64,000 bases of DNA, from contig NZ_MDZC01000101.1 of NCBI RefSeq assembly GCF_001816165.1, positions 113,360 to 177,359 on the forward strand, written 5' to 3'. The DNA comes from Hymenobacter glacialis. Its GTDB lineage: Bacteria > Bacteroidota > Bacteroidia > Cytophagales > Hymenobacteraceae. The notes beneath the pieces are model-generated. The model was given only the letters and a program-made list of their open reading frames with translations. It made no database searches and was not told the origin of the DNA. Below, piece after piece: positions 25,914 through 35,422 of this stretch (position 1 is the first letter of the stretch; the number at the start of each line of letters is the position of its first letter). Made by a program: the position numbers and the translations under genes.

Positions 25914-26357
25914 TTAAGACTTCAGCCTCAGCAAATCGAGGAACAGGCTAAAGCCGTCGACGCTGGTGCCCCCTTCTCCGAAGGTATCGAAGCTCAGGGG
26001 CTTGATGATGTAGCCGCTCACGGCAAGCTGCTGCGCTTTCAGCCGGTCAGATTCCAGGTCCGAAGTCGTCATGATGAAGACGTTCAGGTCGGAGAACTCG
26101 GGGTCAGCGCGAAGGTTTTCGAGCAGCTCTAGGCCGTTCATGCGGGGCATGTTGATGTCGAGCATCACCAGGCTGGGCTTCTGTATCTTGGCTTCATCGC
26201 CTTCGCCACGCAACATTTTGAGGGCGTCGCGGCCGTTGCGGGCGTGCACAAGGGGCACGTCAATGTTTTGGCGTCGCAGCTCGCGCTGCACATTCATGAC
26301 GTCCATCTGGTCGTCTTCCACGAGCAAAATGCTGGGCGTGGGATGGTCGGAGGACAT
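25914..26357 (-). CDS. Rcp1-type single-domain response regulator
   Basis: This 147-residue protein is a CheY-like receiver with no output domain. The acidic pocket is E14-D15-D16 (LLVEDDQMD), the phospho-accepting aspartate is D67 in VMLDINMPRMNG, the conserved threonine is in FIMTTSDLESD and the lysine is K118 in GYIIKPLSF. The long insertion before the phosphorylation site and the KPL-F ending match the Rcp1 group, which works with membrane or light-sensing histidine kinases. It lies 57 bases after the histidine kinase gene and is its likely partner. Confidence 0.93.
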   Translation of the reverse strand: MSSDHPTPSILLVEDDQMDVMNVQRELRRQNIDVPLVHARNGRDALKMLRGEGDEAKIQKPSLVMLDINMPRMNGLELLENLRADPEFSDLNVFIMTTSDLESDRLKAQQLAVSGYIIKPLSFDTFGEGGTSVDGFSLFLDLLRLKS

Positions 26358-26414
26358 AGGCTTAGCAATTTTTCAACAACGGGAATATGCCCGCAAAAAG
26401 CAGTAAGAACTGCT

Positions 26415-27970
26415 TTAGGTAGTGAGTGGTACGGCAGAATTGGGCGCCTTGGCTACAGTAGTACTCAAATTTTTGACTTTAGCCGACTGCTTGGGCCAGG
26501 TGAAAAGGAACTTAGCCCCCTGACCCTCGGCCGATTTGATGCTAATACGCCCACCTTGGCGCTCTACTATTTTTTTAACAATAGCCAGGCCTACGCCCGT
26601 GCTTTCCAGGGTGTCGCGTTCGGTCAGGGTCTGGAAAATGACAAAAACCCGTTCATGGTATTCCGGGTCGATGCCCGGCCCGTCATCGGCCACCGAAAAC
26701 AGGTAGAAATCTCCGGCATCGTCGCAGCCTATTTCCACAGTGCCGGTGGCAGGGTGGTCGTGGTACTTCAGCGCGTTGCTGATGAGGTTGGTGAACACCT
26801 GCTGCAGCTGCACTGCATTGGTGGTAAGGGTAGGCAGGAAAAACGGCAGCTCCACTTTGAAGCCCGCCGGCGGTTGAGCGAGTCGATTATTTCGCGCAGC
26901 AGGGTGCGCACAAACACCGTTTCATCAGCCTGCGAAGTCCGCCCTACCCGGGCCAGGTCCAGGATACCGGTAATGAGCTTCTCCATGCGACGAACCCGCT
27001 GGCGCATCAGGGCCAGAAACTCCCGGATGTGGGGTGGTAAATTTTCTTGGCCCATGTCTTCTTCTATCCAGCGCGACGCGCTTTCGATGCCGCGCAGTGG
27101 GGCTTTCAGGTCGTGAGATACCACGTAGGCAAACTGGTCCAGCTCCTGGTTACGGCTTTCGAGCTGGCCAATGTTGGCACCCACTGTCAGGGCCATCGTG
27201 TTCAGGGCTGCCGTCAACTCGCTCACCTCGTCTTGCTGCGTGTCCACTATCTGGCTGCTGTAGTCGCCGTCGGCCATGCGCCGGGCCAGGTCCAGCATGC
27301 TGCGCAAGCGCCGGGCAAAAATCCGCACTATATAAATGGACCAGAGCAAGCCCAGCAACAAGGCCGCCACGGCCAGCCCGGCCGCCAGCCACTGCGCCCG
27401 GATAATGCTTTCGTCGAGGTGCTGGCGCAGCTGGCCTCGGGTCTGTGCCTCTCTTTCTTCAAAGGAGTCCAGGCGCATGCGAATACTGTCCATCATCCGT
27501 TTGCCGCTCAGGTTCTCTATTACCCCGCGGTGCGCCATTCCCTCGAGGCCACTTTGTTGGGCATCGCGCAGGAGGGCAGCTCGTTTTTCAGCCACCAGCA
27601 TGTGGCTGTAATCCGACCATTGCCTGAACAGCCGCTCGGTTTGGTCGACCAACTCCACTTGAAGGGGGTGTTCGGCCACTAGGCCTCGTAATTCGGCAAA
27701 TCGGCCGATGAGTTGCCGCTCGCCGTTATAGTAAGGGGCCAGGGTTTGCTCGTTACCAATCAGTAGATAGCCCCGAAACCCCGTTTGCATGTCAATGACA
27801 TGGCGCAACAACGTGGCCCCGCGGTTGGAAATGCGTTGCGAGGTGTCCACGCGTTGTGCGCTTTGCACTACTTGTCCGGCTAGCTGGTAGAAGAATACCA
27901 CCACCACCGAAAACAGGGCGAGCAGCATTACAAACCCAGCAAACAGCTTTGTGGTAAGGTTAATTTTCAT
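26415..27970 (-). CDS. membrane histidine kinase with CHASE3 sensor, one apparent frameshift
   Basis: Two overlapping frames make one kinase of about 518 residues. Residues 9-31 and about 190-212 are membrane helices flanking a helical extracytoplasmic CHASE3-type domain with TGFRGYLLIGNEQTLAPYYN. A HAMP segment follows (about 213-265), then HisKA with H286 in VVSHDLKAPLRG. After DSLN the frame changes near 26866-26876. The second frame carries the ATPase domain: N-box NLISNALKYHD, G1 VADDGPGIDPEY and G2 STGVGLAIVKKIVE. One extra C (AACCGCC to AACCCGCC) rejoins the frames. Unless a sequencing error explains it, the kinase is inactivated. It lies between a CZB protein and a response regulator. 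Confidence 0.85.
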
Positions 27971-27993
27971 GAAATAGCGCCACCGTGCTTTCT

Positions 27994-28368
27994 TTAGGCC
28001 TCACTACGCAGCTTGGCCTCTATGGTTCGGAGCAGGCCTGCCATCTCATCGGTAATAACCCGTAGCGGCACCATGCCCGCCATAGCCGCTTCTTCCTTAC
28101 CGGTCTGGTGCATATCCATCAGACGGTTGGCCTCCTTATGGATAAGCTTATGCTGCTGGTCAAAGAGCCGGGATTCGGGCAGGTGGGCATAAGGACCACT
28201 GCCCCGCATGCGGGCCGCAACCCACACGCCAAGGCTGCACTGCTCCGGGTCGCGCAAGGGGCCTTCTACGCCACCGTTGCCAAACAGGAAAGAACGCAGC
28301 TTGCTCTTGAAATGCACGTGCTTTATGTGGGCCGACTCAAAGTCGCGCTTTATTTCTTCGTTTGACAT
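27994..28368 (-). CDS. standalone CZB zinc-binding domain protein
   Basis: The CZB domain binds zinc through three histidines and one cysteine and in chemoreceptors and diguanylate cyclases senses zinc or hypochlorous acid at that cysteine. This 124-residue protein is just that domain. Candidate ligands are H14, C44 in the motif CSLGVW, H73 and H77 in HKLIHKEA; the C-to-H and H-to-H spacing (29 and 4) fits the family. The gene is 23 bases upstream of the histidine kinase and starts this three-gene unit, so it may sense zinc or oxidants for the kinase. Confidence 0.88.
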   Translation of the reverse strand: MSNEEIKRDFESAHIKHVHFKSKLRSFLFGNGGVEGPLRDPEQCSLGVWVAARMRGSGPYAHLPESRLFDQQHKLIHKEANRLMDMHQTGKEEAAMAGMVPLRVITDEMAGLLRTIEAKLRSEA

Positions 28369-28596
28369 ACGAAATGCTACTCTCCCAGAACATTGCTCCT
28401 GGGTGGCATATTCTTATACGGTGGTGGTTGCAAAAAAACCAGCTGCATCTGCTCACAAAGGTCGTGAATTACGCTCCTGTTTTACCGTTATTAATGACAC
28501 GAGCCAGAAATAGGTACTTTCGTGCTTCGACAACCCAATGGGTGCGGCCGTATGGCCCCTGCGGCACTTTGGCCGCCCCTTCACCTATCCCCCACC
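28369..28596. other. divergent promoter region between the CZB operon and prfB
   Basis: This gene-free stretch of 228 bases contains a TACTTTCG box on the + strand at about 28515-28522, one base from TAnnTTTG, at a plausible distance from prfB. I see no hairpin or repeat. Confidence 0.35.
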
Positions 28597-29674
28597 ATGA
28601 CCCAAGACCAGATAAAGGACTTGAAGGGCCGCGCCGAGGCCCTGAGGAGGTATCTTTGACTACGATGCCCGCAAAGAACAAATAGCTGCCGCCGAGGCAC
28701 AAACCACCGCCCCGGGCTTCTGGGACGACTCCAAAGCCGCCGAAGCCACGCTGCGCGAGGTGAAGGCCATTAAGACCTGGACCGACGACTACGAGGCTGT
28801 GCAGCATGCCCTGGCCGATACGGAGGTGCTCTATGATTTCTACAAAGAAGGCGACGTGCCGGAAGCCGAAATGCTGGCCGACTACGACGCCAGCATGAAG
28901 AAGGTAGAAGACCTGGAGTTCAAGCGCATGCTCTCCGACGAGGAGGACCAGCTGTCGGCCATCATCGACATCAACCCCGGCGCCGGGGGCACCGAAAGCC
29001 AGGACTGGGCCGAAATGCTCATGCGCATGTACATCATGTGGGCCGAGAGCCACGGCTTTGGCGTGCGCCAAATCAGCTACCAGCCGGGCGAGGGCGCGGG
29101 CATCAAGTCGGCGTCGTTGGAAATCGACGGTGATTTTGCCTATGGTTACCTCAAAAGCGAAATTGGCGTGCACCGGCTGGTGCGCATGTCGCCGTTCGAC
29201 AGCAGCGGCCGGCGCCACACGTCGTTTGCCTCCGTGTTTGCCTACCCGGTCATCGATGACACCATTACCATCGACATCAACCCGGCCGATATCTCCTGGG
29301 ATACCTTCCGGGCCGGTGGCGCCGGTGGGCAGAACGTGAACAAGGTGGAAACCGCCGTGCGCCTGACCCACGCGCCGTCCGGTATCATCATCGCCGTGCA
29401 GATTGAGCGGAGCCAGCTCATGAACAAGGAGCACGCCCTGCGCATGCTTAAGTCGCGCCTCTACCAGATTGAGATGGACAAGCGCCACGCCGAGCGCGAC
29501 AAAGTGGAAGCGACCAAAAAGCGCATCGACTTTGGCTCGCAGATTCGCAACTACGTGCTGCACCCGTATAAGCTCATCAAGGACCTGCGCACGGGCATCG
29601 AGCGCACCGACGTGCAGAACGTGCTCGACGGCGACCTGGATGAATACATCAAGGGTTTCTTGATGCAGAGCTAA
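28597..29674 (+). CDS. prfB: peptide chain release factor 2 with programmed +1 frameshift
   Basis: RF2 releases the finished protein at UGA and UAA. The start is ATG at 28597. The first 20 codons run to an in-frame TGA at 28657-28659; reading then continues one base later (GAC TAC GAT) to the stop at 29674, giving 358 residues. The site AGGAGGTATCTTTGAC has the SD-like AGGAGG and the slippery CTT-TGA of the classical autoregulatory prfB frameshift, where low RF2 favours the shift. RF2 identity is shown by the SPF tripeptide (MSPFDSSGRRHTSF) and GGQ in GAGGQNVNKVETAVR. The frame break is functional, unlike the three indel-type breaks nearby. Confidence 0.97.
28645..28660 (+). promoter_or_regulatory. 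programmed +1 frameshift site of prfB
   Basis: AGGAGG (28645-28650), TAT, then CTT TGA C (28654-28660): an internal SD-like sequence three bases before the CUU codon, then a UGA stop. This is the canonical RF2 recoding signal. Confidence 0.96.
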
Positions 29675-29680
29675 GTACTC

Positions 29681-29708
29681 GTGCAGAAGTAAGCGTACTG
29701 CATTTAGA
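29681..29708. repeat. tag of a composite repeat, copy A
   Basis: GTGCAGAAGTAAGCGTACTG and then CATTTAG abuts palindrome copy 5. Related tags are at 29833-29854, 41246-41272 (opposite strand), 46522-46550 and 46708-46730 (opposite strand). Confidence 0.75.
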
Positions 29709-29709
29709 A

Positions 29710-29810
29710 CATCATGCTCATCTGGCGTCCGCGCAGCCGAAGCAGCTCTACCGCAGTAGTAAACTGATTGCTTACGCGGTAGAGATGCTTCGGCAAGCTC
29801 AGCATGACCG
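29710..29810. repeat. palindromic intergenic repeat, copy 5, chimeric arms
   Basis: The left arm carries CTGGCGTCCGCGCAGCCGAA (shared with copies 6 and 7) while the right arm carries ATGCTTCGGCAAGCTCAGCA (copies 1-4 type). Only the inner CCGAAGC..CTCTACCGC part pairs fully. It lies in the convergent prfB/SusD gap. Confidence 0.8.
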
Positions 29811-29825
29811 CCTTTTTTGCTACGG

Positions 29826-29905
29826 TTAAGTACGAATGCAGAAGTAAGCGTATGCTTTGGTCAGACCGCTTAGGGCGGTCTGACCAGTAGGCCCGAATCG
29901 AATAC
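29826..29905. repeat. composite repeat unit with GGTCAGACCGC palindrome, inverted copy of 46600-46737
   Basis: TTAAGTACGAATGCAGAAGT leads into a 27-base palindrome at 29859-29885 (GGTCAGACCGC-TTAGG-GCGGTCTGACC) and AGTAGGCCCGAATCGAATAC. The same blocks occur in opposite orientation at 46600-46737. Confidence 0.8.
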
Positions 29906-29958
29906 GGCTACTTATGCGCCAGTACTTACTTTTGCGCGACTACTTAAGGATTGGCTGC

Positions 29959-30002
29959 CACAAAAAAAAGCCCTCCGCAAATGCGGAGGGCTTTTTTTTG
30001 TG
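29959..30002. terminator. bidirectional rho-independent terminator
   Basis: CAAAAAAAAGCCCTCCGC pairs with GCGGAGGGCTTTTTTTTG around an AAAT loop. It serves the leftward SusD gene ending at 30017 and possibly prfB. Confidence 0.93.
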
Positions 30003-30016
30003 ACACTAAACGCACC

Positions 30017-31390
30017 TTAGGGGTTAGAAACGTCCCACTGCACTTCAGCGAAGGGCAGGGGCATTTGCTTAAGCACGGTGGTTTTCTTGCCATCGGAAGT
30101 CGTCTCGGGAGTAATGTCACCCAAGCGGTTCAGACGACGCAGGTCAACCCACCGCTGGCCTTCATAGAAGAGCGAGTAGCGGCGGTGGTAGAGAATCTCA
30201 TTCAGGAGTTTGGCGTCCGAATCAGCAATAGTAACAGGAGCTACTTTGTAGAAATTGGCCAACACATTGATTGCCTCTACTGCCTTAGCCTTGTCTTTGG
30301 TAGTGGTACCAAGCAGGTATGCTTCCGCAGCAATCAGGATGAGTTCCTCGTTTTTGATAACCGGAATCGGAGCCGTGTTGCTGGCGTAGATAGCGGGCTC
30401 ATACTCCGAGCTCAAACCCGTGGTAGAGCGCAGGTCACGCTTGCGGACTTTGCTCACGCGGGTGTCGGTGGGGCGAATGTCCGTGATAAACGAAGGGTGC
30501 GCTACCACTACAGTAGAACCTTTGCTGTTAGGAACCTGGAAAAGGGAGTTGAACACGTCGGGGTTTGCGCCGCCGTAGTTAAACAACGGGCCCGCCGTGG
30601 GAGAAGCTGTCAGGCTGAAAAAGCTTGCCTGCACGGCTGCCAGTGCGTCTGCGTAATTGTTGGTCCGAATTGCCGTCCGGGCAGCCAGTGCACGGTTGAA
30701 GCGCAGCATGGTGGCTGGGGTGTTGAAGCTGGCAAAACCGGAGGGAACCGGGAATGGCAACGTAGCGCCCGCTTTTGCGAACTGAGTAGCAGCGAGGTCA
30801 AGCTTGGCTTTGATGGCAGCTATTACCTGCGGGTAGGGCTGAATCTTACCCGGCTTTAGCGGGTCAGACACGTCAATGCGCAGGCCGTTTTCGTACTGCA
30901 AATCCGACAGAATCAGCATGGCATAAGCTTCAGCCGTGTTGGCGAAGCCCAGGTAGCCATTGCGCTGCTCCTCGGTAATCTGGGGGCTGTTGGTAGCTGC
31001 GTCGGCCAGGGTGCGGGCCGTGCGGCGAGCCGAAGAGTAAGCGCCGAAGTAACCGCTCAGGTAGTTGGCGTTATCAATAGGGTTGATGCCCAACAGCTCG
31101 GTCACGTAGCGGTTATCCGACGTCGAAAGCACGTAGATTTCCCGGCCTATCACGCCCGGAACCTGGTAGGCCAGCAGGATGCCCTGGCCGGTGCCGCTAC
31201 CGTTGGTACGCAGGTCGGAGAAAGTACCCGTAGCCAGAAAGTCCAGCTGCGACTTGGTAGGGTTGGCTAGAAAGGCCGTGCGGTCCGGAAAGTTGGGGTC
31301 CGATACATCTTCCAGTTCGAAGAAACTGCAAGAGCCCAAGGAAAGCACCATACCGCCTAGGCATAGGGCTTTGGTTAAGTGTTTATACAT
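30017..31390 (-). CDS. SusD/RagB-family outer-membrane lipoprotein
   Basis: This is a 457-residue SusD-type nutrient-binding lipoprotein with lipobox SLGSC, lipidated cysteine 21. The following sequence DVSDPNFPDRTAFLANPTKS resembles the N-terminus of the divergent SusD branch that lacks the SusD motif of starch binders. The C-terminal part has IPVIKNEELILIAAEAYLLG and ILYHRRYSLFYEGQRWVDLR, the RagB/SusD signature region. It follows its SusC partner by 44 bases. The ligand is unknown. Confidence 0.92.
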   Translation of the reverse strand: MYKHLTKALCLGGMVLSLGSCSFFELEDVSDPNFPDRTAFLANPTKSQLDFLATGTFSDLRTNGSGTGQGILLAYQVPGVIGREIYVLSTSDNRYVTELLGINPIDNANYLSGYFGAYSSARRTARTLADAATNSPQITEEQRNGYLGFANTAEAYAMLILSDLQYENGLRIDVSDPLKPGKIQPYPQVIAAIKAKLDLAATQFAKAGATLPFPVPSGFASFNTPATMLRFNRALAARTAIRTNNYADALAAVQASFFSLTASPTAGPLFNYGGANPDVFNSLFQVPNSKGSTVVVAHPSFITDIRPTDTRVSKVRKRDLRSTTGLSSEYEPAIYASNTAPIPVIKNEELILIAAEAYLLGTTTKDKAKAVEAINVLANFYKVAPVTIADSDAKLLNEILYHRRYSLFYEGQRWVDLRRLNRLGDITPETTSDGKKTTVLKQMPLPFAEVQWDVSNP

Positions 31391-31434
31391 CTTTATAATT
31401 GAAATGAAGCGAGGAATGAGTTACCAAGGAAGGC

Positions 31435-34413
31435 TTAAAAATCCAGGGCCAAGTGGAAGAACATACGACGGGCGCTAGGGAAAGCAGCCAGGTCGATGTT
31501 GCCTCCAACCGGACGGCTACCAAAAGCCGAAACTTCAGGGTCGTAGCCTCCTTTGTAAGGTGTAATGAGGAAAAGATTGTTCCCGGAAACACCAACTTTT
31601 ACGCGCTCCAATGCGCGGCCGAAGGTTTCACCCAAAGCTGCTTTCTGGAACGTGTAGTACAGGGAAACCTCACGCAGCTTCATGTAGCTGGCGTTCTGAA
31701 TGAAACCGGCAGTCTCCTGGTTGTAACGACGCTCGCCGAGCGTGGTCAGGGAGCCATCGGCGGCAGTCTGAGGGTCGTTGCTGTAATCCTTGGTTGTACC
31801 CCCTTCGTCGTAGAGCAGCTGCGTGAGCGTGCTGTTGTAGCCGCCTTCTTTCACGTGGATGAGGAACGAGAAGTCGATGTTCTTCATGATGGTGAAGTTG
31901 TTGGCAAACGTCATCTGGAACTTAGGCTGCGACTCCTGGTAAGGGGTCAGCTGGCCGTTCACCAGTGGCGCACCAAACCAACGGGTCGGCGATTCGTTCA
32001 GCTTCAGCTGGTTGCGGCCGAAGAAGTTACCGAAGCCTGGGCCCACAATCTGGGTGGCCACGTCCAACTTGGTTACTTCGGTGCGGTTCAGCCAAAACTG
32101 GGTGCGGTTGTTGTAACGGAAGTTAGGACGGTCGATGGCCGTAACGGCCAGGCCCAGTTCAATGCCTTTGTTAACCATGTCGCCGATGGGGAAACCGGTC
32201 ACGCTGGCAGCGCCAGTAGAAGGAGCCAGCGGGCGAGTAAGAATGAGGTCTTTCACGTTCTTACGGTACACCGTAGCCTCCAGGGTAATGCGGTTGTTCA
32301 AGAAACCCAGGTCCACGCCGGCTTCCAATTCCGTAGCACGCTCAGGAGCCACTTTGTCGTAGCCAATGAGGGTGGAGTTGCGCAGGCCCAGACGGTTGTC
32401 AACGCTCACGCTCAACAGGCGGCTGAAGTAGTCACCAAAGCCAGCGGCGCCACCGGTTTCGCCGTACGCAGCACGCACCTTGAACTGGCTCACTTTGTCA
32501 ATCGTCCAGAAGTCAAATTTGGCGATGTTGAGAGCCAACGAAGCCTTGGGGAAGAAATACATCTTGTTCTCATCCGAGTTCAAGGTGCTTTTGTCTGCCC
32601 GGATGCCCAATGCTGCAATCACCTTGTCGTCGAAGTTGGCTTCCTGCTGCGCGAAGTAGCCAATGTCAGTTACCCGCGTGAAAGCCTGGCCCAGCGTTTG
32701 AATCTTGGCAAGCGCAGGGTTGCGGGTGCCGGGAATCAGGCCTTCGCCCTGGGTGAAGGAACCGTCGAAGTTCTGCGACAGGCGCACGAAACCAGCCTGC
32801 GACGTCAAGCCTACTTTACCAACCTGGTGGTTGAGGACGAGGATGGTGTTAAGGTTGGTGTTGAGCTGGCGGTTCTTCGAAAAGCGCGAGGCACCGGGGT
32901 TGGCGTTGGCACGCTGCGACTGCAAATCGTCGGGCAGGTAAAGCTCCTGCTCGGTGAGGGTGTAGTCTACACCGCCTTGCACGTTCAGGCGCAGGGTGGT
33001 GAGCTCCTTGCGTAGGAGGTAGTAGTTCAGCGTTCCCGTCTGAATGAAACGGTTGGTCTTCTCATCGTTCACGGCCCGGTCACGAATAGCCAGGGGGTTT
33101 TCGCCAGCATATTCGTTGTCGGGGTACACGCCGTTCACGGGGAACAGGTTGGCGTAGCTCGGCAGGTACGGCAGGGCGTAGCTCACCGAAGCGTCGTTGT
33201 TGGCGTTGTTGGTGAAACCACGCTGGTTAGAAGCGTTGGTGTAGTTGGTCTGCGTGCCGATTTCTAAGTTCTTGCTGATGTCCGAGTTGATGTTGGCCCG
33301 AACGGAGCTGCGGCGGAAGCCCAGGTTTTTCACAATGCTTCCTTCGTCGGCGTTCGAACCGGAGATGTAGTAGCGAACTTTTTCGCTGCCGCCCGAAACG
33401 TTGAGGTTGGTGTTGCTCAGGAAACCGGTGTTGCCGAAAATCTCGTCTTCGTAGTCGTAAATCTGCCCGGCAGCCTGTGCAGCATTCAGGCGCGCAATCT
33501 CACCGGCAACAGTGCCGGTGCCACGCAGGCGACCAAAGTTGCGGATTTTGTCGGCAGTCCAGTCTTCCTGGCCCAAGCGACGCAGAATGGTGGTCACGCC
33601 CACGTCCTGGCGGAAGCCAACCTGGGTACGACCCGTTTTGCCACGCTTGGTGGTGATGATGATAACACCGTTGTTGGCACGCGTACCGTAGATGGCAGCT
33701 GCCGAAGAACCTTTCAGTACTTCGATGGTCTCGATGTCGTCGGGGTTGATGTCCGACATGCGGTTGGTTGCACCGTCCTGACGGCTACCACCGGCTGCCG
33801 TAAAGGCACTGGCACCACGACCGGAGTCGTATGAGGAGTTGTTGGCGTATACACCATCAATGATGTAGAGGGGCTCCGTGCTGTTCGAAATCGAGGATGG
33901 ACCCCGCAGCTGCACCGAAAGACCTCCACCGGGGGCACCGCTGTTCTGGGTGATAACGGCGCCCGAGAGCTTGCCATACATGGCGGCGTCTACCGTGGCG
34001 GGGCGGGTGTTGCCCACCAGCTCGGCAGCCGAGATGGATGCCACGTTGTTGGCCGAGTTGGAACGAGCTACGCTCGTGCCCAGACCGGTTACTACCACTT
34101 CGTCTAGGCTACGAACCTCAACGGCGAGGGCAACGTCGACCGTGGCCGTGGAAGTGATGTCGCGCTCCGTGGTTTTGTACCCAATGGAGCTGAACTGGAG
34201 GGTGGTGGTGGCAGCAGGCACGGAAAGCGTGAACTGACCATCGGAATTGGTAGCAGTACCAACCTTAGTGCCTTTGGCGAGTACCGTTACACCGGGCACG
34301 CCCGAACCATTGGTACCGTCAGTGACCCTTCCGGATACTGACTTGTCTTGGGCAACCGCCTGCTGCAACAGGCAAGTCATCAGGAAGACGACCATGAAAA
34401 AAAAGTGTTTCAT
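31435..34413 (-). CDS. SusC/RagA-family TonB-linked outer-membrane transporter
   Basis: This gene encodes 992 residues. A signal peptide (about 1-21, cut before QDKSVSG) precedes the regulatory domain (VSGRVTDGTNGSGVPGVTVL), the plug region has VVVTGLGTSVARSNSANNVA and DIETIEVLKGSSAAAIYGTR, and a long barrel follows to a terminal MFFHLALDF. The plug-domain sequence differs clearly from the other three SusC proteins, so it probably takes a different ligand. It heads a leftward SusC-SusD operon. Confidence 0.96.
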   Translation of the reverse strand: MKHFFFMVVFLMTCLLQQAVAQDKSVSGRVTDGTNGSGVPGVTVLAKGTKVGTATNSDGQFTLSVPAATTTLQFSSIGYKTTERDITSTATVDVALAVEVRSLDEVVVTGLGTSVARSNSANNVASISAAELVGNTRPATVDAAMYGKLSGAVITQNSGAPGGGLSVQLRGPSSISNSTEPLYIIDGVYANNSSYDSGRGASAFTAAGGSRQDGATNRMSDINPDDIETIEVLKGSSAAAIYGTRANNGVIIITTKRGKTGRTQVGFRQDVGVTTILRRLGQEDWTADKIRNFGRLRGTGTVAGEIARLNAAQAAGQIYDYEDEIFGNTGFLSNTNLNVSGGSEKVRYYISGSNADEGSIVKNLGFRRSSVRANINSDISKNLEIGTQTNYTNASNQRGFTNNANNDASVSYALPYLPSYANLFPVNGVYPDNEYAGENPLAIRDRAVNDEKTNRFIQTGTLNYYLLRKELTTLRLNVQGGVDYTLTEQELYLPDDLQSQRANANPGASRFSKNRQLNTNLNTILVLNHQVGKVGLTSQAGFVRLSQNFDGSFTQGEGLIPGTRNPALAKIQTLGQAFTRVTDIGYFAQQEANFDDKVIAALGIRADKSTLNSDENKMYFFPKASLALNIAKFDFWTIDKVSQFKVRAAYGETGGAAGFGDYFSRLLSVSVDNRLGLRNSTLIGYDKVAPERATELEAGVDLGFLNNRITLEATVYRKNVKDLILTRPLAPSTGAASVTGFPIGDMVNKGIELGLAVTAIDRPNFRYNNRTQFWLNRTEVTKLDVATQIVGPGFGNFFGRNQLKLNESPTRWFGAPLVNGQLTPYQESQPKFQMTFANNFTIMKNIDFSFLIHVKEGGYNSTLTQLLYDEGGTTKDYSNDPQTAADGSLTTLGERRYNQETAGFIQNASYMKLREVSLYYTFQKAALGETFGRALERVKVGVSGNNLFLITPYKGGYDPEVSAFGSRPVGGNIDLAAFPSARRMFFHLALDF

Positions 34414-35422
34414 GTAGGGATGAAAGTGGTGAGTGAAAAAGTGAAAAATGAGAAAAGTGAAGGTGGGAAAAAAGTAAAAAGTGCTTTTAAAAGGTCAATG
34501 TAGCGGCAAGGTATTACAAGTTTATTTGTTAATCCAACAATGCCGCAAGTGCATTGAGCAGCTCCTGGGGCAATCTAAACCAGGCAGTAGGCCTTCTATA
34601 CTGCCTGCGCAGTTGAGCCAGCACCCCATACTTTCCAGAAAAATGCAACTCCTATTTAATAAAGGTTGACGGCCAAAACGATGGAAGGAGTAGTTGGCCT
34701 GACTCAACGGCCATTTTAGCGCACCCATCAGCATCTATTATCAAAGGCCCCGTACTCACCAGCCAGGGCCATTTCAACCCTACCGGCCAACCACTATTCG
34801 TCTCTAAAAAGCCGCACTAAAGCACTTATTGCAGCTCTATCGTCACGAACTATTTCCCGACACCATCCTGCGCTCCTTTGCCTCTGTGAGAAGTAGCCTT
34901 CTTGGCTTATAACCCTTCCCTCCTGCCGCATAATTGGCCTTGTAGCCGATTGGCGAGTAATGGCGCATTCTCCATAACCGGTTGCCGGGCTTATGGCAAT
35001 GGACTATAACACTTTGGACAGCTGGCAAACCTCACGTTTTAACCCCAGCAACATTGACGGTTCCCGTACCCCAAATAAGCAGCTTTAAGGCAGGCAGGCA
35101 GGCAATCGCCTGCATTCCTCTGGCTTTAAGCAAGCTGGTGGCCACATAATGGCGAAATATTGCTAGTTACGCCGTCCTGGCCCCGAGCAGCTATGTAACC
35201 GGAGCGTACTAAGCTGTAATTCTGGGATTAAGCCTCACCTCCAAAAGCACCAGCGGGCATAAATTGAACATTCAGAATATCCAGACTTGCCTGCATTTTT
35301 TAAATTTATTGCTTTTAGGGCTATGTAAACTCAACAATTAGCTTACAGTGTGGCCTACGCTCCCTATTTTTGAGAAGTAAAGTCGATACTTCTTTTTTTT
35401 CTTTCACCCATTTTATTTCTCC
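34414..35422. other. 1-kb gene-free divergent region between two SusC operons
   Basis: No credible coding frame is present on either strand; the few open frames of 60-70 codons have neighbour-unlike composition. The region is AT-richer than its surroundings. Visible elements are a GGCAGGCAGGCAGGCAATCG run with a matching CGATTGCCTGC-type hairpin near 35090, and a TATTTTTG promoter box at 35365. No repeat of the palindrome family occurs here. Confidence 0.55.
35365..35372 (+). promoter_or_regulatory. -7 box TATTTTTG for the rightward SusC operon
   Basis: An exact TAnnTTTG element lies 50 bases before the ATG at 35423. Confidence 0.55.

Noticed and set aside
28597..28659. prfB as a pseudogene because of its early stop
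   Set aside because: The stop is part of the classical programmed frameshift site, and the rest of RF2 is intact.
34522..34734. Small open frame of 70 codons in the 1-kb gap between SusC operons
   Set aside because: No signal, motif or neighbour-like codon use; in a gap of this size such a frame is expected by chance.
35083..35115. GGCAGGCAGGCAGGCAATCG microsatellite as a phase-variation tract
   Set aside because: It is not in or close to a gene or promoter and has only about four units.
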